DNA from: Bemisia tabaci
Taxonomy: Eukaryota; Arthropoda; Insecta; Hemiptera; Aleyrodidae
Length of the DNA: 64,000 nt
Direction: 5' to 3'
Assembly (NCBI RefSeq): GCF_918797505.1
Contig: NC_092795.1
Coordinates: 16,665,131-16,729,130, forward strand
The position numbers and the translations under genes are program-made. Every line of letters begins with the position of its first letter. Position 1 is the first letter of the stretch. The notes below the pieces were generated by a model that saw nothing but the letters and a program-made list of their open reading frames with translations, had not been told where the DNA came from and ran no database searches. Positions 53,955-64,000 of this stretch are shown here, piece after piece.

Positions 53955-55087
53955 ACATGCTTTATTAGACATACACGGTTACATCTAAAAATAGCGGAAT
54001 TGCCGAATTTTCGGAGAGTCGTAGGACAGTAAATATTGGATTTAGACATTTATCGTTCGGACGAAAATAATTATTTTTCGCCAGTTTTCACTTTGATCAA
54101 AAAATCTTAGTTTTGTGCTTCGCACGTCTGATTCCTTCCCAGATGTACTTAATAGCGAGTGGAATTTGAACTAAAAATTTACGAAAAAATTAGATTTACG
54201 GAAAAACTTCATTAATATAAACTTCGAAGGATTCTGCCTTTTTCTATTTCACTCGAGGGGAAGTGTCCCCTCCCGGACTCTCTTCCCCACCCGGTGACTG
54301 ACGCTGCGCTGTGCTGAACGGTTCAGCCTGAACCTTTCCCCTACGTCTGACCGTTCCCCACTCCTCTGTCAATCGAACCATATGCCACCGCTTACGTATT
54401 GTCGCTCGCCCACCCAGGTACCTAGCGGCCAGCGGTCAGTTGATGATAAATCTCGCTCATGCTCCTATGCAGCTACGCATTGATTACGCCAGCTAATTAC
54501 TTTCTAATAATTAGAATTTCTTCGATAATAGTTTTCTTTATTTATTCGACTGTATTTTTTTCTCTGTTCTACTGTGATTTCCTTGGTTCTCTACTGTGTT
54601 TTTCCTAAATCTCCGAGTCAGAAATCTGAAGCACTTCGGTATGCACCGAGTACTTCAGATGTGTGACCTGAAACCTTCGGTATATACCGAACTACTTCAA
54701 TTGTCTGACCCGAACTTCGGCAGATGGACCTTAACTTTTCGGATGCGTGATCCGAAAACTTCAGAGATCCATATGATCTCAGCTTCGGGTTCCATGCACA
54801 AATTTTTTTCTCCGTGTTTCCTTTTAGGGGACGCAACTAAAATTTCAGTAAATTTTTTTCAGAAAAGTAAAGAAAAGAAAAGAAAAAAAAAAGTGGCTAA
54901 CGATGGTTCCTCACCTTCACGTGGTGTTGGCTGTTTTTACTAAGTGGGAACCGTCCATTTTAAGATATAGTCTATTTCTTGCCCTGCCATTATTATTCTA
55001 CAAGTTAATTGTGGAGTGAGAATTTCATAATGTTTTCTATGAAATCTTCAAAATATAGTGATAAAAAATTTGCAACTACTACAAAAT
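53955..55087. other. No gene; a GC-richer stretch and a dyad cluster
   Basis: 54240-54480 is GC-richer than its surroundings. 54600-54800 has repeated small dyads of the type cttcgg-(4 to 6 nt)-ccgaag/ccgaac. No exon supported. Confidence 0.4.
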
Positions 55088-55186
55088 CGGCTCGCGAAGC
55101 GAGCCGAATGTCACTCGCGTAGCGAGTGACCGGGGGTCCAGGGGGCGTAGCCCCGGCTAGGCGTGACGGGCGCGCGAAGCGCGCCC
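55088..55186. repeat. GC island of four GCGNAGC mini-hairpins
   Basis: Perfect hairpins: cggctcgcgaagcgagccg (55088-55106), 21 nt at 55110-55130 with centre gcgtagc, ggggcgtagcccc (55142-55154), and gggcgcgcgaagcgcgccc (55168-55186). All have a GCGAAGC or GCGTAGC apex. The surroundings are strongly AT-rich. Confidence 0.9.
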
Positions 55187-57035
55187 AGAACGGCTAGTAT
55201 AATTATACATTTCAATTTTCTTTCGCAAAGGACCTCTACATTTTTCAATAATTTCATAAATAATGACCAAACAGAGCAAAAGATAAAAAATAAGATAAAA
55301 TGAAAATATGTTAAAAATAATTTGAACTAAAAATTCCACACTTAAAATTTTTTAGGAATTTATCATAGCAGAGTCTAAAAAATTTAGTTATATTTTTAAT
55401 TATTCAAAAAAAGAAAAAAACTAATGAAAATTTGCAAAATCATGCCAAAGAAGAAAGATTCAATTGTTGAAAACCCAAAAAATACGTTGTTACGAATTCG
55501 TAACGCTACGCCATAGAGCGTTAATGTTTAATGTATCTATGACAAACTTTAATGAAATTGGATGTAGTTTTACGCAATTTCACGGATCTTCAGAAATTTG
55601 CCCAAACTTTCGTAAAATTTTACGAAATTCACTAAAATTGCTTAAATTTGACGAAGACGTTAGAAATTGATGAAATTTCGTGAAGTCCATGAAATATAAC
55701 GAAAAGTCCTTACTGTCCTACGACACCCCGAAAAATAAGTAAATACGACGATTTATTTCGAAATCCCGCGAAAATAACTGAAAACGCGAAAGTTCACGAA
55801 ACTCGAGCGGAGCGAAGCTCTTAACCTTTTCCATCTGTCCGCGAGTGGGCTCCTTTGTGCGGCTGGATAGCGGAAGAGCGTCACGATCACCTTTGCACTC
55901 GACCTGGCTCAGCTCTCTTTTCTTACCGAGGGAAATGATTTCCTCCCACGGTGATAATTGGCCAGATCCTATCTACCCAGCCCCGAGCCCCGAGCGCATG
56001 TAAAACCCGCCTCATTCAACTCCGACGTGTCACTCATAACTTTTTCGCCCCTCTCTCTCTCCCTCTCCTTCGGTTTTTTTAATTATTTATGGCGGAATCG
56101 ATTCGATTCCGTTCTCTCCGACTTATTAGTTCCTTTGTCGGGTCCGTGTCCATTGAGTCACGCATCGATCCACCGACGCTCAAATTAGTTCGCACTCTTG
56201 GTCAGTGACGTCACTCGCACCCCCGAAACTACCGCCTGGATCATTATGGTGACCCCGCAATCCTATTGGTCTCCCGCCGGGGGAAGTTATTTTCGGGGAG
56301 TACCTATTTGTATCGGCTATTTGTGAGACTCCACCGCCGGAAGAGGGACCGTAGTATGCCATTCATGAAAAAGCTCCTAACGCGGTGGGAAGGGGATCTG
56401 AGCTTTTGTTAAGGGTGCCTTACAAGGAGTGGGAGGGAGTTAAGGGTCTGCGCCGGCCACGCAGCACCGATATGCACCAATATCTCGACGATTTAAAATG
56501 AAAAAATTGCAAATTCCAGTGGATTTTGCTGCGATGTGATAATCATTCATTAAAAATTCAAAAAAATAAGGTGTACATATTGTCACCTTCCGGCCAAAGT
56601 AACACAAGCGCCATGCGACGTTTAAAAAGTTTCGCCACCATTTTATCTTTTCACAGAGATTGTTGGTTTGAAAATCTTGTTGGTTGAATCTGTTTGAAAA
56701 TTTCACTGAATTTTATCGGCATCACAACGAAAATTCAGTGAAATTTTCGGACAGCTTCGTTGAACAATTTCTTTCAAAAAAATAAAATGGTGGCGAAAAT
56801 GTTTAAACGTCGCATGGCGCTTGTGATACTTTGGCGGTAAGGTGACAATGTCTCGACGATTTAAAATGAAATATCGCAATTTCCAGTGGATTTTGCTGCG
56901 ATGTGACAATCATTCATTAAAAATTTAAAAAAAATATTTTGTACAAGGAAATGGTAAAACGTATTGTATTTGTGACACTTGTTTAGGCGTTTAGTATTGA
57001 AATTGCGTGTTGAACGTGGCGATGACAAGTTCAGG
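55187..57035. other. No gene established; GC-richer patch 55840-56420 and repeats at 56460-56930
   Basis: 55840-56420 is GC-richer with a run of ctctctccctctcc. It might hold a promoter or 5' exon (Tdc is transcribed away from here), but I have no direct evidence. 56470-56930 holds two copies of the tctcgacgatttaaaatgaa segment in direct orientation flanking an inverted pair containing gccatgcgacgtttaaa, a small composite repeat. Confidence 0.4.
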
Positions 57036-57403
57036 TGGACTTATTTATCCTAAAAGGCGAACCAGAGACGGGTGGAGAAGAAGGAGTGTGCTCGTTAGTT
57101 GCGGTCCGTAAAAATGAATGGGAATTATAAAGCGCCATTGACGTCAGCGGCGGCGATAAAGACGCCGACTCCTACGACGATCCTCTTTAACTCATGAGCT
57201 CTCTGTCCACAACGCTCTCGTCACATCCCCACGGCTCATGAATTAGCGTATTTTGGCACTTAGTTTCCTTTGATTCAATGTCAATTCCTACTTTCCATTT
57301 GCCAAAAGGAACCACGCCCACTTTTACATTGTTCCTGCAGCTCAAACGAGCACACCTCACCTTTTCAACCCGTCTCTAGTTCTTTTTAGCATAATTACGT
57401 CCA
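57036..57403. mobile_element. TGGACGTATTTATG-family MITE, second full copy
   Basis: tggacttatttatcctaaaa at the left and ttagcataattacgtcca at the right, with gtgctcgttagt and aactcatgagc blocks as in 37914-38291. More diverged. Confidence 0.75.
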
Positions 57404-58186
57404 GGTGCGACGTGCGCTTGAGGAGTATTTGGGGTTAAGAAATTAATGAGGAAGGACATTCAGTGTAGTGCTGAGGGTGATTTAATTAAATCAATTTGGG
57501 AGCCCCTAAACCTAACTGTTCTGAAATCTCGATAAATCTTTATCTCAGACTAAATTAAATTTTTTAAACCTCGTTTTTTTTTTTAACTTCTTAGTCCACT
57601 AGCTGAGCCGCACCTCTATTCAGCCTGAAGATTCTTATTCGTGGTCCCGCCGAAATCCTCCCTAATTGATTTATTATTAACCCTGTAAACACTTACTTAA
57701 GAAAGCCCTTTTTCTTATTCAACATTCTTGTGAAAGAGAATAACTTCAACCAACAATGGATATTATGCCTTTATTATGAGTTCAACATCGTTGCAATTTT
57801 CTGATGCAAAATTATAATTTCGAGTACTTACTCTACTCGATCAAGGACGTCATTATGTTCCATCATCTTTTACAGGTTTTTTTACTAATTGAAAAGGATA
57901 TAGACGGTTTAGAATGCACATGCTACGACAGTTACACACTATGGTTTCCGCCCTCCTAGCTGTCACCCCATCCCTTTTTGCGTATTCCAAATTTATGCTT
58001 CAATTATTTTTTATTTACCGAGGAATTTTATATAAATAATCGGCCAAACTTCAATTTAAAATCCAACACTTCGGTCATGATAAACATTTTTATCAACCTC
58101 CTTTTACAATCAAATCTTCTTTTATCGTATTTATTATTGAGAGAAGAGAGAATATACGATTTTCTTACAAAATAGCCACCCAGCAA
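57404..58186. other. No gene seen
   Basis: AT-rich, nothing recognised. Confidence 0.4.
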
Positions 58187-59148
58187 CCCTGGTAAAAATT
58201 GGCGATAGGAGCTGCGTTTCAAAATACCATAGGAGTTCTTATAGCCGACTGAAGAAGGCGATAGAAACTCATATAGCTGGCTGTGGAAAGTGGAAAAAAT
58301 CATACGGCCGGGCTACACGAAGCGATAAAAAATTATACAGCCGGGCTATAGTTCCTATCGCCGGGCTTTACACTTTATCGCCTGGCTGTTGCTTTTTCGC
58401 TATCGGCTATAAAAGGCTATAAGAAATTGTGTAGAAATTCGTGTGCTTTGTAAATTCTTAAGTTTATACGGAATCACCTTAATATTTACAAAACGCACAT
58501 CATATTTTCCTCTACTACATATTTTTTTTCATCAATTAAAATGAGAATAATCCATACGGAGTGTGCAAACATTTCAAAGTCATGGGTTGAAAAACGCTGA
58601 CTCCACGAGATTAAATATTAGAGCCTAACACAAAGCGGAGCGGCGGCGCGCTGGCGCCTACAAACCTAACAGGGATACTTCACGCATTGCGCAATGCGTG
58701 AAGTATCCCTGTTAGGTTTGTAGGCGCCAATGCGCGTTTCTCGCTGGCTGCCCGCCCGCCGCACCGTGCCGCAGCGTACCATGACGCTTGAAGCAACTAT
58801 TTCACACCAGAGGTATTGCACAGTATCATACGAAATTGAAGGCGCTCCGACATATTAGGAATGGCAGGCATCTGTCAAAAGTACGGAGCTTTCCTCGCCA
58901 AATAAATCAAGATACTGCGGCCCAAAAAGAGAGCGGTAGTCCAAAAACTCACTAAGTCCTAGCATCCGTTATTAGTAACGTTTAGCATATACTTTATCGC
59001 CAGGCTGTTGCTTAATCGCTATCGGCTATAGCGTGATTATAGCATGAGAAATTGTGTTGCCGGCTATAGAAGCTATTGGAAATCTTCTAGCCGGCTGTAG
59101 GTTTATAGTATTTTGGAACACAGATTCTACTGCAAATTTTTACCATGG
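58187..59148. mobile_element. CCCTGGTAAAAAT-family element, full-length copy
   Basis: Inverted ends ccctggtaaaaattggcg and gcaaatttttaccatgg; 962 bp; the same order of internal segments as 25595-26375, with about 180 bp extra between the first half and the palindrome (58430-58600). Non-coding. Confidence 0.9.
58653..58728. repeat. Perfect 76-bp palindrome
   Basis: Two 38-bp halves, exact reverse complements with no loop, from ggcgcctacaaacctaac to gttaggtttgtaggcgcc, centred on ttgcgcaa. Confidence 0.97.
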
Positions 59149-62100
59149 AAGTCCAAAACTTGCAGTTCGCCTTCAATAATATAGAAACGCGATATGTGCA
59201 GCTTGCGATTTCATTCAAGTAAACGTTTGTTTTATCATGAGCGAGAGATTTGAATCTAAGCATCGGTGATATCTCAGTTAGGAATTCATTTCAATCTTTG
59301 TTGGGCAATTCGAGTTCTAAGTAAAATTTTGATAGAAATTATGTATCAGAGTGCTTAAAGTCGCACCTTGTCCAGTGGTCCATTGGCAAAATGTGTGATA
59401 TTACCATATCACCAGACAAATTAGGTAACTGTTTTTGATGATATAAGCTTTTCCTCTTGACTCGCATGCATATCGAGTGGAATGGAGGGGGGGGGGGGGG
59501 TTGAGACGTCGAACTTCAATTTCTGCCTACATTCGAGTGGGTGTTATGCGCAATGAACGGAAACCACCTAAATGTGTATACTGGCGCTTTTATCGAGAAC
59601 AATAATACAAAACACGGCCCGGCACTGTGACTTCCCATATTTTATCGACGGAACTTCCAAAAACTTTGGGAATACAACGGATTTGACTCCTCCGCTTTCC
59701 TTATCTGGGCGCTCTGGCGTGTGCGACTCCCAGAAATGCGCATTAAGCTATCTTCAAATAGGCCTATTTCAATTCATTCTCACCTGAAAATTATATTAAA
59801 ACTAAGATTAATTCTTCTCGCGTATAATTTTCCGAACTTGATTTGAAAATGTACCTAATCTAAACAGCGTCTGCTTCAAAATAGATTTTCCGCTCCCTCT
59901 TAAATGAGGTTTTGTCCGATTTCTCTTCTTGAACAATCTTTTTCCATTACACTCTCGTGTCCTCTTTCCTCCGCCTTTTCATCTATATGTACCTATGCCT
60001 TTTGTTTTTCTGTGACGCAACACACTCTTCTATGCCTTTTTAAAACCGTCCATACAAGTTCTGGCAAAATAGAGGGCTGTGCTTACAATATTTATATATA
60101 TTTAGTTAAAAAGTGAATATAAATACGGTGGTTTAGCTCCGAACCCGTTTAGATAACATTTTCAAAATTTCCGTTCTAATTTCATTCTGGCTCATATTTT
60201 TGGTTGCTTAAGAAAAATAACTAATTTGCAGAATGGAGGCAAAATATTTTTCATAGACATGGTTGGACCATTTTCTTTGGGAAAGGGGGTGAGGGTCCAT
60301 TTACCCCTTGCGTGGTCTTCCTACTGGTAATTAGTGGCGACTGTTGGGAGGTTACATCTCATTAGGACCCACCATGAATGTTTTTGAAGCAGAGAAGAAA
60401 AATCAGAGAATTTGGGGGAAAATCATCAGCGGAAAAATATCACCGAGAAATTTGCAACGTTGCATATTAAGATACATTTTTTTTGGTCATGAACCATAAA
60501 AACGATGTCAGGCAGTCTCAGAGAGAATTGCATTTTAATGATAAAGTATCAGTGAGGGTTATCAACCGTTGTCCTTCCAAGAAGTCCCCGACTATGAACC
60601 ATTATTATTCTGTTCATAGACCAAAGTTTCAAGGTACTGATTGACACTTTCATGGCTTCAAATGTCTCTGAAAGTTTTCAATATGCGGAGGATTTAGACA
60701 TAAATTTGCAGCACTCAATGAGTTTTGAAGGCAAGAAAGTTCCATATAGCGCCTTACGACTTAGATATCAGTATCGATGCCACAAGCAAAAGATTTAACA
60801 TTATTTAAAATGCATTGCCCCCTTTCGAGCTGAAACGGGGGAGTGGCAGATAAGGAGCCATCATGGCTGGAGCTTCAGACGTTTATCGACAATTCATTGC
60901 TCCTCCGACATAAAAAAGTAACTCCGTTCTGACGTAAGATCAAGAAAGTAAGCGAGCCCATCGCGAGGGGCACACCAATTACCCAATTGCGTAGCAACCA
61001 CCTAGGCGCCAAACTTTCTCGCGTTTATTTTATCTCTTTAATGTTTGAGATATTCCATTTTCTTTATTATTTTTCTTCAGGCACGTTACGATATGCCTTT
61101 ATCCTGAGCCATGCACATCATTTTTGAACTTTAAAAATTCAAACGCTGACCTCTGAAAGAAAATCGTATTCCTACATATTGGATTTTAAAAGATTATTCC
61201 TAAACATACACCCTCCGTATTTTTCTATTCGTTCCCTCATTCATTGACGGAGCGGAAGGGGGGGGGGGGTCCTAAATTTTCTGCTGGTGTAGGGTAATAG
61301 GTATGCCCTTGTAAGGAGCGTAGAGTTATGTAAAAAGTAAAATTCATATTTATATATAAATGTTGTTAGGTCCTTACATTGAAAGAACATCAAAGAGGTT
61401 CATATTAGGAATTATTAATCCTGTCATGATGAAACTTAATAGCTTTCTAAAATCTTGTGCGGTAGGTATCCATATTCCATGGAAAATGAAATAAATCCAT
61501 TCGAGTTTTCAAAGTTAAACATGACTCTGAAATAGCCGTGTGACCTACATAAATGACTTACTTAACTTGTTTTTAGGAGAATTTACTTCAACCCTCTTCA
61601 TGGAACAGAGCATATCAATTTTTCTTTTTTCTGTCAAAATAATATTTCAGCTCACATGAGTACTTTTACGAAAATGTAATCTTTGTAAAAAATGGATGCA
61701 TTACGAGTGCGTAGGTGTATAGAACTTAGAGTGAAATATTAATGAGCAGATTTTTCTGTGGGTAAGCACTTTAACTTAAAGTTCGTTGATAACTCTTTCC
61801 GTTGGACATATACGATCCGATTTTCTACTTTGTTTTTAAAGATAACAGCAAAGCGTAGGTATGGGAGAACTTTTCCGGATAAATTAAAAAGATTCAGGGT
61901 TTCTAAAAGAGGGGAAAATGGGCGTATCACAAGTCTATGATGTGACTTTCCTTCTAGAGAGAGGTCGTTTTTGAAGTGGCAAAAAGTAATCTTTCAGCCC
62001 GCAGCAGAACCTATTTCGCCAGAGAAATGAATAAAACCAAAACATGTCTGTTACACAAATCTGAGATTTTGTCCAAAGAATAAGAACAAATCGTCAAAGA

Positions 62101-64000
62101 CAACTTGTCTTAATAGCTGATTCGACTCGAGAAAAAGTTACGGACCTAATGAGAAGCTCATGCAGCCAATCATGCTGGCTGAGCGTTCAACATCTGTGAA
62201 TTTAGACAATTCTGGTTCTGATACGGTGTGACAAATATTTATGGAACTAACAGCACGAGTCAGTCGGCTGAGATATATTCCTCCCAGTTTTACGCCCTAA
62301 AAATTATAAGAAAGAAAAAATATGTACAATCTTTTAATTGTTGTACCTACCGATGTGACTGTCCGCGGAAAAAGGACCTTAATTCAAGCGACCTAAATTT
62401 TTGGGAGAGCGGTTTTCGCCTAGTTAGGTAGAAAAATCGGATTTTAAAATTTCTATGAAAAACTCGTTTTACTATCCCATAGAATTAGTTGCGAGCCGAT
62501 CAAGTCATTTTCATGTCAAGAAAGAGCGTTTAAAGTTTCATTATGATCCGGCAATTTTGTGACCTGAACATAAAAAATTATAATTTTCAACCATTTCCTT
62601 CCCGAGCCACATTTTGTGAACAGTAATCTTTAAACAAGATTTTTTTTAAACGTAATCTTTAAACGGCCATAACTCATTTTTAGGTGTTAAAGTTCAATTT
62701 TGAGTTTTTGTGAACCGAGATCCTTTTTCCAACAGCAATCTCAGCCCGAGATGCTAAGAGGCACAGTGCAGCGAAGATAATGAAATAATTTTGCAATTAA
62801 ATGCACTATAATGCAATTTACCATGAAATTGCAGTAGATTTATTCTGTCGATAAATCCCATTTTAAGCGATCGATAAAGTGAGTTCAATGTATGAGAACA
62901 AGAGGCAATTTGCAATGCAAAAGGAAATTGAAAGATTGCCACTAAGTATTTCAATTTATTGTAATAAATTTCAATAAAGAGAAGCCCCTTCTAATAGTGG
63001 ATAGGCAACATAGACTACACTCCAATACAAAAGTGATTTTACCGCAGGTAAATGCAATTTATTTCTATAAGTCGATGGGCAAAGTGCAAAACCACGTATC
63101 TCTGCTAGCAACTTTGCATAATTCCTGTCATACTTTATTGTCTCTTCGGAAAACTATTCAACGTCATTTCTTGATAACTTATTTAATTATTATTCTCTGT
63201 TTGCAGAATATTCTGTAAAAATTTGAAGTCGTGAAGCTGGCCTGTTTCTCCTCAAAAAAAATACTGAAACGCCGCAATGGAGCCAAAAGGTTTCGCACTC
63301 TGGCCATTGACGTGCTACATCAAAAGTACCACGACCACCACGACTATCAGACCACGTATCTCGGTTTTCGACGTCGCAGACTTCCTGCCATACTTTATTT
63401 TTTAGATGAAAAACTACTCAACGTCAATTCTTGAACTTTTCCGTGATTTTTTTCCCTCTGTGTGAAAACAAAAATCTGCGAAAAATTCAGTGAATGATAT
63501 CGGTTTGTTCTTTTTCACAAAAATAAAACAGGTTCGGAGATTTTCAAACACCGCAAACGAGATTTGTGGTCCAGTAGTTTCACCGTTGATGTATCATTAA
63601 TAACGGAAAATCCCATTGAATTCTGAAGAAAATTTTTAAGAATGTTCAAATCAACAGATTTTAACAACAGGACATATGGACTTCATTTTGCAAAAAGGAA
63701 CCATGAGCATTCCAATGTCGCTAAGATTGCGCAACTTCTTTTACCTTGCATTGCAAAGATAAACTGATCATCCAAACAAATTTTATTTTCACTCTTGATC
63801 AATTATAAATTCAAGACAAAAATTACCTTTGAAAAATAAATTTTTTGCAGGGCTTCAGTATTTCATTACAAAGAATGTAAGTTGCACAATCCTAGCCAAA
63901 GGAATGCTCTTGGTTTTTTTTTTGCAAAACGCAATCCGTACCTCGCTTTTCTCGAGAATTCTTAAAGTGTTCGTGGAAAGTTAAAAAAGTCCTATCGAAA
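59149..64000. other. Intergenic or intronic, no gene seen
   Basis: AT-rich. G runs at about 59486-59500 and 61258-61270. 63085-63190 and 63340-63440 are loosely related direct repeats (accacgtatctc, then catactttatt, then caacgtca-ttcttga). No exon with a splice or phase argument was found. Confidence 0.4.

Overview
The window looks like nuclear DNA of a sap-feeding hemipteran insect, most like a whitefly (Bemisia-type). This is an inference. It rests on AT-rich intergenic DNA full of palindromic non-autonomous transposons, spliceosomal introns, a tandem pair of secreted GH13 alpha-glucosidases of the insect maltase/sucrase type, and an insect-type tyrosine decarboxylase gene. Gene density is low, and most of the 64 kb is intron or repeat.

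Layout. 1-1042 holds the 3' end of an unrecognised gene on the + strand. 7656-9404 is an intact secreted alpha-glucosidase. 10211-10731 may be two small 3' exons of an unrecognised gene. 14564-16308 is a second alpha-glucosidase, interrupted by one 1-nt frameshift. A 334-bp tract (8017-8350 against 14922-15255) is identical in the two glucosidase genes except for one base, while the rest has diverged, which points to gene conversion.

From 48283 down to 22603 runs one minus-strand gene, a tyrosine decarboxylase (Tdc; tyramine/octopamine synthesis). I could join eight coding exons with mutually consistent splice phases. One exon of about 80 codons, between exons 1 and 3, is not visible. The intron where it should lie contains the oddest stretch of the window: about 5.1 kb (41.7-46.85 kb) that has almost no G on the + strand. 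Part of Tdc exon 3 and its acceptor site is also duplicated in tandem (104 bp).

Transposon-like content: a 1.2-kb loopless foldback (17701-18913); a 2.7-kb foldback (51214-53954); a family starting CCCTGGTAAAAAT, one member of which has been amplified into three near-identical 791-bp tandem copies (23593-25965); a perfect 76-bp palindrome recurring in that family; five hAT-like MITEs with 8-bp target duplications, two confirmed by empty sites in a neighbouring duplicate; a family starting TGGACGTATTTATG; a tRNA-derived SINE head; long purine/pyrimidine mirror tracts; and a small GC island of four hairpins sharing GCGNAGC loops (55088-55186).

Working together: the glucosidases would hydrolyse dietary sucrose and oligosaccharides in the gut, and Tdc makes the neuro-amine precursor tyramine. 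They are neighbours without any sign of a shared pathway.
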